From Candolleomyces eurysporus (lineage: Eukaryota; Basidiomycota; Agaricomycetes; Agaricales; Psathyrellaceae): 64,000 nucleotides of DNA. The stretch lies in the NCBI GenBank assembly GCA_027579435.1, contig JANBPK010001195.1:62001-126000 (forward strand). Direction: 5' to 3'. Below are positions 12,970 to 24,432 of this stretch, in pieces (the stretch's first letter is position 1; each line of letters begins with the position of its first letter). The translations under genes and the position numbers were made by a program. The notes under the pieces are model-generated. The model was not told the DNA's origin. It saw only the letters and a list, made by a program, of their open reading frames with translations, and did no database searches.

Positions 12970-15145
12970 CTATGAGCAGGGACCCCTGCTCAACTCCGCA
13001 CCGAGCTTACTAATGAGCTGGTACCCAAGAGGCTCCAGCGCCGACTTCCAAATATTCTGCCTTCGACGTCCGTTGAGAAGGGTCGTAGGGCGTTCCCCAG
13101 TTTCGCCTTCGGGCCCAAACACGAACACTTTATCGTCCCTCCAGGGTTCGTTGCCACACGCAAAGGCTATCCACGCACTCTGCATCGCATCTCGAACCTT
13201 GGTGTACGAATACTCGTCTACGGGAACCGTCTCCCATTCCATGTCATCTTGGTCGCGGTCTTTGAAGCAGAAATCCGAATCGGGACCGCTCTCATCATCA
13301 TCTACATCGAAAGGTCCGTCGAAAAACATGTCCGGACATGCCTGATCAGCGGGACTCGTGATGCTGTCGGGGAGAGGACAAGTGTCGAATAGGTACATGA
13401 GATCGGCGGCGTGGTGGGGTATGCTTCTGTGTGGCCCTTCCTGGTCGAAAACGTATCTCCATACTCCATGGCCGCCGCGCTCCTCTTTCGTATTGTGGGC
13501 GATGCAGTCGGTGACCCAAGCACACCGAGCGTCGTTCACCAACTCCAACACATGTGGGACGATATCTTCCTCTGGCGTGGACGAGCTGATATCGTACGCT
13601 CGAAGAATATTCGATGATTTAGTGACCGATTGGCAGATGGCCTTCACTCGCCGAACGACGGCGGTTGAGGTCCAAAGGGAAGCAGGGAGAGACCATAGAA
13701 GGGATTCGGATGATGAATCACCAATGATGAGAGGTTGGAGGATGCCGGACTGTTCTGATGTATCACCTTGAGCAGAACGTGAACGAGATCTTGGCAAGGG
13801 CGTCCCTACACGCGACCGACTGCGACTGGTATGGCGATGACCTGCAACGTGCAACGACGGTGGGTGTAGTGAATTGCCATAATGTGGAGGATGGGGTTTC
13901 TGACTGGTACTTCGAGACGAGCGGGCGCTTCCCTTGTGTTGGAAATGGTTCATCCATCCTTCACGGAAGAACACGCCGTCATCAATGTGGCGGATGTGGG
14001 CGCCAAGACCCAAAAGTTTCTCGACCTTCAGCGCTCGAAGAGACTTCATATCCGATGCCTGCAGAGTCGACATGACCCGGGAGAGTTGCCAGCCAGCGGC
14101 TGATACGTCGGGGAGTGTGGGTTCGAATACCGGGCTTTGGACGATGGCGCGGGCAAATATCGGGTTCAAGGCATTCGCTTTCGAGAAGAGGTGACAGATG
14201 ATGTCCGCTGCGCCCGACGAAGCACCGAACAGGGTGACATTGTCTGGATCGCCTCCAAACCCAAGGATGTTCTGGGAAACCCATTCGAAACAACGTTGTT
14301 GATCTCGAAGACCTAATAAGAAAATCTATGAGAAAGAGGACAGACACGGAAGGCGGCGACCCTGACGCACCGTAATTTCCCGTGCCTTCGTCGCCAGCAG
14401 CCTTGTTGTCCTCACGGATCATGTTATTGCCAGCAAAGCCAAGTAACCCAATTCGAAAACTAAACGGGCGTGAGTTTAAGCAGGATCGTCATTCATGACG
14501 CAACGTACTTGAAAGTCACTAGGATGATGGGAGTGTCAAGTTCGACACTCTTGCGTACTAGTGGGCCAGCGTCGTACATCCAGTGAGAACCACTGCCTCT
14601 GTCGGCACCACTGCGGAAGGCGATGAGCATGAGAAATCTTGGAGTCAAGCAGAAGCGACGTACCCATGGACCCAAATCATGACAGGTAGTCGCGATGACT
14701 GGGTCAAGCCCGCTGGGCACGTTATGTTGAGGTTGAGGCATTCAAATTCGTCCTGCTTCAGAGTCTGCTTCGGGATGCGGTCCTCAGGGACACCGAAAAG
14801 CAGCTCTTCTACGAGCCTTCGTCCATCGGGTTGTGGACAGATGGGGCTGTGAACGTTAACGGCGAACAGAAATGAATGGTGAGAAGGCCAGGCAATAAAA
14901 GGGAAGAGCAGCTGAGAGCGTGCTACTCACCCGTGTTGTGTGGCGTCCGTAACAGGGGGATAATCTGTTTGCAGCTTGGACTGACGAAACCGTGCAGGAA
15001 TCGAGGCATACTTGATTCCTCGGAACTGGTGAAAGGGCGCGTCGCTGGTGGAGAGAGAGTGCTCAATGCCACGAAACGTGGTGTTGAGACCCAAGTGATG
15101 GTGCTCAACGAGACGAGGTTCAGAATCTTCCTGCAGAACCGTCAT
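12970..15145 (-). CDS. Type-B carboxylesterase / lipase family hydrolase
   Basis: An alpha/beta hydrolase that would cleave ester bonds; the natural substrate cannot be told. Start 15145 (MTVLQEDSEP). Exon 1 ends at 14931, and later exons carry the family landmarks in order: RGIKYASIPARF, an EFECLNLNI block (the EDCLxLN position), MIWVHG joined across an intron to GGA to form the HGG oxyanion hole, FRIGLLGF, GNYG-LRDQQRCFEWV, the nucleophile elbow FGASSGAADI (GxSxG, near 14230) and a catalytic-His candidate in IPHHAADLMYLF (near 13405). A Ser/Arg-rich stretch (about 13750-13900) follows the core and may be an insertion. No signal peptide is apparent at the chosen start, which would suit an intracellular enzyme. 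Stop at 12970-12972. Confidence 0.82.
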
Positions 15146-16778
15146 GCTGTTGAAGGGCTAAAAGACCAGATTGGCCAGGGAAGAAGGTGGGGTAGTTATA
15201 AAGAGAGTCGCACCCGGTTTTGATTCTGGATGCGCTGGTATTGCCATGAGTGGAGTTGTATATATGATCGATCGTATTGCTTTTGGAGCAGCTAGGCCAA
15301 AAACCCTACAGGTCTTCCAAGATAGGAAAGCCTTTAGAGTTTCGGTCGATTAGTCATCCCCAGACAAGGCTGTGGAAGGCCGCGGTCAATCTGGGACGAA
15401 TCTGGTCGAAGTCTCTTGAGTGCTACGTGCCGCCTTGTCCTATGGGAAATGGAAGGCTGAGCCCGTAAAAAGGCGAAACGGAACCCCCTCCGAGTCTCCG
15501 ACCGCTGCGATTCATGTAGTGGCGGCATGGTCATGTCAAAACATCGGGAGTCCTTCCCTGACCGACGACAGATGGACGTAACAGGTATACTGTTCAGTGT
15601 ATGATTACCGGGAGATGGGATAATTCAGAATGAACGCACCAGTCCACCTGAGGGTCCGTCATGACCCTTCATTCATTGCATTTCATTCGGGTAATCAGCG
15701 CAGTCAGTGCGGCTCATGAAACGGAGAGGGCCGATGACACCTGTGTTCCCCGCTTGAACATGAGGAAGAAGATTGACCTATAAACAAAACCATCAAATTT
15801 GAGATGGAGTACAGGGAAGGAAGGATTGTGCCATCTAGCCCATATCGAAGTGTCCAGTCGCACATCTGCGGTAGTTATGAATGCTGAGAGCAGAAGGTAC
15901 GCACCGATTGTCAAAATGGGTCATCCGCATACGCTTGGAAGGCATGGCAGAAAGTGAGGCCGAGAGCGTAGTACTGCGCAGTCCTCCCGAACACCGCATA
16001 CAATACACACCTGCTTCAGGTAGCAGTCTTGCTCAGGCTCCGAACCGGAGCTATCCCGACGCCTACGCTCAGCGAACGACGGTCTACAAGCGACTGCAGA
16101 ACTAGAACGATCGGCATGTATTCGTGGACATATTTACACCTGAAGCGAAAAGCCAAGTGAAAGTCTCGAGCGTCTAGCACACAGTCGCCCCGATCTTTAT
16201 CCTATCCTGAATGCTCCATCTCGGGGACGTAAGTCAGTCACATTCAATCAGACTCGGACATGTCAAAAAACCTGCTGATTGCCCCAAGAATGAAGGCCCT
16301 TTTTGCCAAGTGAATCACCTCTCGTCCCAACACGACCCCTCCTGCTCACCATCAGACAGGCTGACTCCGACCTTAAAGCTTCCAGGATGGATGTAGGAGC
16401 AGGACGACAGAAGACGATATTGGTGGTCATTGAACAAGTTCGAGAGATCGATATGATCGAAAAGCATGATCAGATATCCCATCAAATTTGAAGCAATCAA
16501 AATGGCAATCAAGCACCTTCCTACCTGAGTAACGAAGTCTATTGCGGGACGAGGTGTTCTCCGCCTACCTTCCTATGTTACAGCAGAACCAGATTCATGG
16601 GTCGAGGAGAATCAACCCCGCAAGAACCTTTGTTCTTCGAGACATGTCAGAGAAGCAGAAGACAAGAACAGCGTCATCGATGGTCAGCATGTCATCGAGC
16701 TTCTGAAGGAAAACTACATTGAATTCGAATTCCACTTTGTCTACGATGGGTACAAGCAGGTCCTCTCCGAGATTCAAT
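15146..16778. other. Intergenic 1.6 kb, no convincing gene
   Basis: Several frames of 60-75 codons exist on both strands (for example 15714-15914 minus and 15881-16105 plus). None shows a domain, repeat or codon pattern like its neighbours. The region holds the carboxylesterase promoter on the left and the FAP1 3' end on the right. A decayed gene cannot be excluded. Confidence 0.4.
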
Positions 16779-19700
16779 CTACAGATCATCTTCCCAATTA
16801 TCAACAACCGGCTTCTGCTCTTCATCAGTAGCTTCGGCATCCCTCCTTGGCTCAGGCTGATAACCTCTCCCACTCCTGGCCGAAGACGCGGGGGGGGATC
16901 GAGCTACTCGTAGCAGCAGCAACAGCCGGAGGCACCGACCCAAGTGGTCTGGATGAAGACGGCACTCCAGCCGTAGCGGCTGCCCAGCCCCTAGTACTCG
17001 CAGGTCTTGATAAAGGAGGAGTAGGAACACGGGACGACGAAGACGCCGCAGGCCAAGCAGACGTCGATGTCGCACCAGGGCGTGGTGTAGGCGAACCAGA
17101 CTTGATCGCCCTCATATCCGTTAGACGACCAAAGTTCGGTGCTGGAGCCAATGAGGCGATATAAGCTGATAGAACTGGAGTTGGGATGCGTGTGTCGATT
17201 CTGCGGATAAGCTGAACACTTCGCTGAGGCTCTTGATCAATGAGCTGAGTATCCATCCTATAGACTTGCGCTAGATCATGTACGAATTTGCGCTTCTCCG
17301 GAGGCATATGAGGCAACACCTGGTTCCTCTTGTCAGAAGTAACGAAGCTATAGCACTACGGTTAGCAAATTGCGCCCCTTCCTCGAAAAAATTAAGATGA
17401 ATAACTCACTCCGCAAAGGCCTTCTCAACCAATGGCACAAACTTGGGATTACCCCTCGCAAAAGCAACAACTTCATCACTATACGAAACCGCCTCTCCCT
17501 TCGCCCTCGCCTCCGGATTAATCCCCAAAGCTTCTGCCAATTTAGCATTCCGCTGCGCGACGCTACATTCGGCATTACACTTGGGTGGCGCAACCGCACG
17601 TCCTGAAGGCTGAGACGAACTACGCCCACATTGAGTCGCCAGCTTGATTCGACCGCAAGGGCAGGTGATCCCTATAGTAGCTTCGCATGCTTCTGTCTCC
17701 GGGCATGCGGAAGGGGCATGGCAAGGTCGGGTGCAAGGGTGTTGAGCCGGAAGACTGGTTCGTTATGACAGTCCAATTAGGTTGATTGTTTAGCCATTGA
17801 AAAAGTAGATCTGCTCACCATAGTTTGCGCGATTTGCCGCAAGGTGCGACGCATGTACCACATTCACCGCTATGACAGACCCTGTCGCAATGGTGGAACC
17901 CGCAGGACATCAACCTTCGGATGATGGGTTAGCACGTCTTCGGAAGGAGCATTTTATGGAACCAAAACTTACTTTCCACATACTGTTCCACAAGACACCT
18001 TGTCTCTTTCGAGCGAGCATTTGATGTTCGGCATTTCTTTCTTGCCACAAGCGCACTGCTTAGGTGTGAGATGGGGGCATGGAGGACACGGTTGCGAGTC
18101 GTCGTGACACGAATGCGGGGTAACAGGGTGACCACAGGGAGGAGGGGGGNCGAGGACAAGGATAGCTGCACTGAATACGCGTCCCGCAGGGAATCGGAGG
18201 CTCGAACACAGTTCTTCCACAGGGACAGAACATCTAAGAATACGCACAAAGTCAGTTAGAGTCGTCATGAAGTTAAATTGAGAAACCACCAACCTCTTCG
18301 AACGAGCTCCTCAAGCAAGGAGGACAAGGTCCTTTATGATCCCTCTCTTCACACCGATGATTTCCACAAGAAAGCATCCTAGAACAAACGAGGTCGCATT
18401 CATGCAACCCTCCTCTTTCTTCTCCAATCCCGATCTCGTTCTGAGTCGCGCGCTTTTTGCCCTTCTTGTTCGCAGCAGCTAGTGAGGCCAAGGGACAGCA
18501 TAATCTTCGACACTGGTGACGGCCACAAGCACGGGTAGCACCGCATGGTCGGTCACAGAGAATCTCTGTTTCGATGATATCGCCATTATCCAGCTTCGTA
18601 TACGCTTCGTGACAGGGAATCTGGCGGGTGGACGAGCCGCATCTGCAAGGCCGAGTGACACTAACTTTGCACGGGGGACAAGGCCCAAGGTGGCACTTGG
18701 TCTCACAAGGATGGGAGCATTGGGGATGAGGCTTCAAACATGGAGACGAGCAAGTTGGTATGGGGGCCTCGCAGCTTTCACGAGCGGGGAAATAATACTG
18801 GGAAGGATTGGATGCATCAGGGGGTGCGATGGAGCATTTTCCACAGGGACAGTGGGTGACTTTGGACGGGGAACGGGGACAAACTGCCGGCTTGTGCGAT
18901 GGAGGATGGCATGGTTTCTCGCAGTGATGAACTCCGCAATCGAATGCCCTTAAGATCACTATTCAGTCAACGAATACGGTAAAACAGTGCAAGATACGTA
19001 CCGCTGACACTTGTCATCGCAGCCATATCGGCCTACCCAAGGTGCTTCCCCTTCGACGAAACACTCGATAGGATTACCCGCGCCGCAATCAACTTCCTTC
19101 TCATTCTTTCCACACAAACACCTCACAGTTTCCTTCACCGGACACTTCTCGCACTCCCCTTCGTGGCATATGGCCAAACACGAGTGGTTCCCGCACCCGA
19201 GCAACCTGCCACAAACGTTTCCACAGGATAAGTCTCGCTTCCCTTTCACTTTGCCAGTAGCGTCGACGCCACATCTGAATGAATGGGAAATGCGGCGAGG
19301 ACAGTAACATTCCAGCTGGGTCACGACTTGACAAGGAGGACAGGGTCCAGGGTGACAGAGCAGGGGGCAGGGATGGCCGCAGCCGCTCTCGCGGCCGCGA
19401 GCAGGGTTGGCCGCACGAATGGGGGGTGGATAGCCTGGTAAGCTTCGGTTCAGGGGTCGAACCGCAAAAACACCTGAAAGACAGTAAGAATCATGTGTGC
19501 AACATATAGATCGGTGAAACGTACCAGTAGCCGGATGGAACAGTCTCTCTCTTCGCCTGACATCCTGGGCATCTCCAATCACCCACCCTATCGTGCTCTC
19601 CTCGCGCCCTCCAGGCTTCGGCAACGTCTTTCACGCTCTTCGCTGCCCATGACTTGATACATTTCGTGTGGAACGAATTCCAACAGTAGTGTACTTGGCC

Positions 19701-20396
19701 TTCAGCGGACGGAATGACGCGCGTTGCAGGCGAGCATGACCAGGTAGGCTGGGCTGGATGGATGCTCGAAAAGCAGATCAAGCAATCGGGGTACGGCGGT
19801 GTGCTCAGCGATCGAATGAGCGTCGAAGTAAGGTCATCTCCTTGCGGTAGGTTTGAGCGGTACTTTTCCGAAGGCTTGACCGCCGGTGCATCTGCAGCAT
19901 CTTTCGAGGAGGGGCCATGATCGCCCGGCGTCGTCAGTTTTCCTTGGAACTTGTGTCGACGAGAAGTTCCTGGCGTCTGGGTCTCTCCATCCTTCTTCTT
20001 CGGCGGCTGGCGAGGCTGCCTAGGCTTCTGTGAAGCACCTTCAGCCTGTCCAGACGAATCTCGCGCCTGATTAGGCGGATTTCGTCGTTGAGGAGGTCGA
20101 TTAGGTTTTACTTGGCTCCGAGTCGCCTCTGCTGCTGGAGCCCCTTCTGCAGATCCTGTAGACTGCGTTGCATTCTCGGCAGGTTTGCGAGGTCGTCGAG
20201 TTCGATTTCTAGGTCTTCTAGAATTATGGTCGTCGTTGGACGTGGATCCCGCCGGAACTGAGGTTGGATTATCAGGGATATTCATGCACTCTCGTGCTGC
20301 AGCAGTAGAGGTCGTCGAGGTTGTAAGAGTTGTGAGAGGCAAGGCGGTATCGAGGACCTGAAGGTCGCGATAGTACAACAAACCCAGAAAAACCAT
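16779..20396 (-). CDS. FAP1/NFX1-type zinc-finger protein with RING-like and R3H domains
   Basis: NFX1-family proteins carry an N-terminal RING-like finger, a series of NFX1 zinc fingers and an R3H domain; yeast FAP1 binds FKBP12. Order here: a disordered Pro/Arg-rich N-terminus; a RING-like finger (DCLICFSS ... HTKCIKSW ... DWRCPGCQ, 19780-19540); many NFX1 fingers of the CGHPCPLLCHPGPCPPC and CGxHxCxxxCH type (19470-17600); and an R3H-like segment KFVHDLAQVYRMD near 17290. Either 20396 or the internal ATG at 20285 could be the start. The 8-G run at 16890-16897 appears one base too long: dropping one base gives a natural acidic end (DNWEDDL, stop at 16779) in place of an early stop at 16852. 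Deleting the N at 18150 restores a finger (PPPPCGHP). A further shift lies near 19390 inside a perfect 14-bp palindrome. Confidence 0.85.
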
Positions 20397-20752
20397 TCAT
20401 TTAAATCTTTCCTATCGCTGTCTTAGTCAGCTTCCGTGGAGGCTTCATTCGAGTCACTTCTAGTCTTGTTCGGTGCCTTAGACAAAGGCAAGGCACTGGA
20501 AAGCACAGGATTGACAGAATAGACTTTAATTCAGGGAGAAAATTAACCCGAAGGCGGTTGTAATTATTGAGTCAATAGAGGAGGAAAGAGACGATTGGTA
20601 AAATACAGGTCAAGGGTACAATACAATGAATGCAAGGAAAGCGAGCGCGCAGGCTATTATGATACAAGGAACCGACTTCCGAGTGACCACTGGCAGTACA
20701 GATATATCACAGAAAAAAAANTAACGAAAAAAAANGTATAATATCGAACAGT
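20397..20752. other. Intergenic between two minus-strand genes
   Basis: This holds the FAP1 promoter and the 3' end of the truncated HMG-CoA reductase gene. Two A runs with Ns at 20721 and 20735 lie just past the stop codon and may belong to its 3' UTR or polyadenylation region. Confidence 0.45.
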
Positions 20753-22510
20753 TTACTTCCTCAACCTGTTGAGCGAAGTCGACGACATAGAAGGGGAAAG
20801 CGGGGTAAGGGGGCTAAAAGCAGCCTTCGCCGACCTCGAAAGCTGAGCGAGGACGGGGTTGGATTGTGGGCCCGGTGTTACCGGTGCCGAAGCAGCAGGC
20901 GTGTTGACTTGAGATCGGTTGTGGGTCATATGCGCGCGGATGAGATGTCCAGCAGCCAACGCGCTCATCAGCGACAATTCGCCTGCCATGACAGCAGATG
21001 CGATGATCCTTGCCAAAGTCTGTGCGTTCTTGCCAGGCTGTGTTGGGTGGGCTCCTTTGATGCCGAGCATCTCGAGACATCCTTGCTGGGGTGCGAGAAC
21101 GGTGCCTCCACCCACAGTTCCGACTTCGATGCATGGCATGTTCACCGACATCAAAAGATCTTCGCCTCCGTTAGTTCTGTCGGAAGAAGGTTAGCAAGGT
21201 TGACAAGATCTATCCTGGAAGAAGAACGTACGGTTCCATCAATGTCATACACATCGAGCTCTCGACGTTTTGAGCGGGATCTTGGCCAGTGGCAAGGAAG
21301 ATAGCAGTCAAGATATTGGCGGCATGAGCGTTGAACCCTCCGATGCTACCAGCCATGGCGCTACCGATGAGGTTCTTCTTGATGTTCAGGTTGCAGAGGT
21401 CCTCGACGGTGGTCTTCAAAACATTCTTGACGACATGGCCCGGAATGACGGCCTCAGCAACCACGCTCTTCCCCCGTCCTTCAATCCAGTTGATGGCGGC
21501 GGGCTTCTTGTCGGTGCAGTAGTTGCCAGAGAGGGCGAGAACGACCATCTCCGGGAACCTCTTCTGGAGCGCATCCAAAGCCTTCTCAGTCCCTTTCGAG
21601 ATCATGTTCATCCCCATGGCATCACCGGTGGTGGTGGTGAACCGAATGTACAATGTCCGGCCAGCCAAAGCGGTCTTCAAGCTCTTGAGCTTGGCAAATC
21701 GGGAGGTGGACTCGAAGGCTCTCTGGAGGACACCATGCCCCTCTTCAGAGTCGATCCACGCCTTGGCCTTCCCTGCTTGGACGACGGAAGGGAAGTCGAT
21801 GGCGGGGCCACGGGTCATGCCATCGGCGGTGAGGACAGTGCTAACACCTCCACCAGCGTTGAGGGCTTTGCATCCGCGAGACGCGGAGGCAACCAGCGTG
21901 CCCTCTGCGGTGGCCATTGGGATGGGATAGCTAACCCCGTCGACGGTGAGGGGACCAGCGATTCCGAGCGGGATGGGGATGTAGCCGACGACATTTTCGC
22001 AGCATGCACCAAGCACGCGGCTGTAGTCGTAGTTCTCGAGCGGAATCGTGGAAGATTCGAGTGTCTTGGTGGACGAAGCACGAGCTGTAGTAAGAAGGGG
22101 AAATGAGAAAAAAGCAGGGTAGGAGAAAGACAAAGAAGCAACCCACAGATGAGTGCCCGTCGGATTCGGACAGCTCGCTCGAGAGCGTCCATACCCAGAA
22201 GTTTCTCCAAAGCATAGGCAGCGATCTTGCCGGCGTTGGCGAGCTGGATGATTTCCTCGTCGTTGAGGAGGGCCAAAGAGGCGCTGACAGGCCTAGGGCC
22301 CTTTTCGAAGATTGCGATACATTGTTCGAGGGGGCGAACTTCGTCGCTAGGAATCTCCGGGAAGTAGTCGGTTTCTGGGCTGGACCCGTCCTCAGAAGAG
22401 GAATCCGGTGGAGTGAATTGCTGGGTAGTAGGCAGAGCGAACTTGGCTGCCTTCAGCTTGCGGTCGACGTCCTCGAGAGTGAAAGTAGAGGGGCGAACGA
22501 AAGTATGCAT
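20753..22510 (-). CDS. HMG-CoA reductase paralogue lacking the membrane / sterol-sensing region
   Basis: Makes mevalonate from HMG-CoA with NADPH, the committed step of sterol and isoprenoid synthesis. Exons 22510-22147, 22084-21232 and 21176-20753 give 546 aa. The protein opens [20 protein letters not shown], which lines up with the linker just before the catalytic domain of the full-length paralogue at 28592-33522. No transmembrane segment precedes it, so it should be soluble. The catalytic landmarks are present: CCENVVGY (Glu), [14 protein letters not shown] (Lys), GQDPAQNV (Asp) and [16 protein letters not shown] (His, with the conserved Ser after it). In SSxC the usual Asn is Met ([10 protein letters not shown]). 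The 62-bp intron at 22085-22146 is absent from the paralogue, whereas the intron before the TNGGEDLL block is shared. The reading frame has no break. Confidence 0.9.
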
Positions 22511-23146
22511 GGTGAACAGAGAATTAAAGCAAGATAATAGCGAAAAAGATAGTTTTGAGAGATTAAGATAAGTCTAGAGTGGAAAAGATTTGGAAGTTGC
22601 TGTACTGTCTGCCGCTGGGTGAAGTCGGATGTCCAGAGGGGAAGATCAACCAAGAGACGCTGGCTGGCTGTTGGCTGAGTTTGGTGGGACGGAGAAGTTT
22701 TGGACGCCCATACCTTTATATCAAGTCGGTATCAAAGGAACCCACTATGTAGATCACTCACCCACTTGGGCAAGTGGAGGGAGTGGGTTCGGTCGGACTG
22801 CCATTTTAGATCATGCCTATCTCATTAAGCGACCCCGAGAAATGTGGGAGCTGCCACAAATGGGTGGGCCATCATGGTCAGCAAGGAGGAGGCGTGGATC
22901 GAAAGAAGACATACCTGCTTTGAGCTTGCTAAGATTTGATAGCTGTTGTCAAGGTGGGCGTCATGAACATGGTCAATGGTTGGGTGGAGATTGGAGGAAT
23001 GCAGCCTTGTTTAGATTCTGGTTCATGGTCGAAAAAGTAGAAGCGCCTTCAAGAGGCCAGACCAGAGCCACCAAACTATCATAGCGAATTTCGTAAAGCT
23101 TCTCAGAACCCGCACAGATCCAAACTAGTGGTCAGTGCCGAAAGGC
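22511..23146. other. Upstream region of the truncated HMG-CoA reductase gene
   Basis: About 640 bp with no reductase-like membrane coding sequence in any frame. A 151-codon plus-strand frame (22629-23084) has no recognisable feature and is not called. The proximal 120 bp are pyrimidine-rich on the gene's strand, as expected for a leader. Confidence 0.45.
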
Positions 23147-23738
23147 TCATAGTTTGTTATTGCCAGCTGGCAGCGACCCAGTCAATGGGCACGATAAGAC
23201 CACGAGGATCATTTCCAAGCACGCAATTGGGGTCATAACCTGAGCATAGTATCCGCACAAAAGAAGACTAAGAATCGTTGAAACGATAAGAGCAAGATGC
23301 AAACTAGACGTTGGTATCGTTGTCCAAACACCTGGTGGCAGCGGAGATGGAGCTGCAAGGGTATAGACCCCAACAACTAACACAACCAAATAAACCAGCC
23401 ACATCGGAACGCGAAACTCTCGAACCTCCCGGAACGATGACCTCGCAGTCGGGATTAAGTATTCTCCCTGACTTTCGGGCACCATAGTTTTGGGATGTCG
23501 AGCTCCAAAATTTTACGACCCACCTCTTCTCCAGCTTATCTCTGATAAGCTAATGACTGACAATCTCGCTCTCATGCAGCAACCGGCTTCGGGGTTCAGG
23601 AAGAGTAGTTATGGACCCCCTAATGTACTCGAAGAGGTGAACTAAACAAAAGGAGACACTTCCCATCATCGTCAAGGATATTTCATGGCGGAATTCCTTG
23701 TATTTCTCCGTATTCTCCATTTTCCCTGTCTGTACCAT
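23147..23738 (-). CDS. Possible small multi-span membrane protein, unrecognised
   Basis: The frame 23147-23485 encodes 112 residues with three strongly hydrophobic stretches (MWLVYLVVLVVGVYTLAA, LHLALIVSTILSLLLCGYY, IACLEMILVVLSC). A second frame just upstream (23550-23738) has another hydrophobic stretch (LTMMGSVSFCLVHLFEY) and may be a first exon, but only a weak GTCAGT donor would join them. No family recognised. Transmembrane character is seen directly; that this is one gene is a guess. Confidence 0.35.
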
Positions 23739-24432
23739 GTTGAACCCCGGGCCCAGGTAGACGAGTCGGCGGATCTAGGCATGTAACTTCCGGTGTATCA
23801 CTGATACTCAATCTTTCGGAGACCTAGGTGGGGGTGTATAAACGAGTGGGTGCCTGCTCTATGAGACAGAGAAGCCGGTGGTGGCAATAATGACGAATGT
23901 CGCGTTTTGTTCGTTGTGATGATGATCTGCAGTATCCCGTAACCCCGATGTTTATTATCTTCGCCACCTGCGTCATTATCCATCCGAGATCATCGGTTCC
24001 CTATTTTTTGAGAGACCTACGACGAAGACATGAATCTCATGGAGTACGACAATCCTATGGCATGTTTCGTGCTCACATCCATGGTTGGCACCTTATATAA
24101 AACGAAAAGGCGCAAAGACCGGCGTAGGCTTTTTACGACAATGCTGTGTTTTAGAGTTTTCTGGTGGCAAAAGACTTTCGGAAGTGAACGTGGGTCCTTG
24201 AATACCCGAAAACGAGGCGCAGTTATACTAATCGAGGCTCGGGCTCGACCACCTCCAGCTTTAGCTGATGCCGATATTGCAGTCCCACAAGCGTGGAACA
24301 CAACAGAAGTTTCTCGACACAATAAAAGCGCGTGAGCGAGGAAAGGTTGATGCATATTTATTGGGAAAGCGATGAAGCTAGACTCGGAAATAATAGACGA
24401 TAATTTAAAAAAAAATAAAGCGGACGGCCTCC
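23739..24432. other. Intergenic, no gene seen
   Basis: Short frames only. The right end holds the 3' region of the trypsin-like peptidase gene, including an A-rich run at about 24405-24420. Confidence 0.45.

Noticed and set aside
15714..16105. Overlapping small frames in the carboxylesterase-FAP1 gap as a gene
   Set aside because: Opposite-strand frames of 66-75 codons with no recognisable features and no convincing splice partners.
21270..22106. 278-codon plus-strand frame opposite the truncated HMG-CoA reductase
   Set aside because: Same situation: a shadow of the conserved GC-rich coding sequence on the other strand.
20753..22510. Truncated HMG-CoA reductase as a dead gene fragment
   Set aside because: The frame is intact for 546 aa, splice sites are good, catalytic residues are present and it has its own start codon; a gene-specific intron also argues against a recent dead fragment.
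22629..23084. 151-codon plus-strand frame upstream of the truncated reductase
   Set aside because: No motif, hydrophobic segment or repeat; composition does not resemble neighbouring genes, and it overlaps the presumed promoter.
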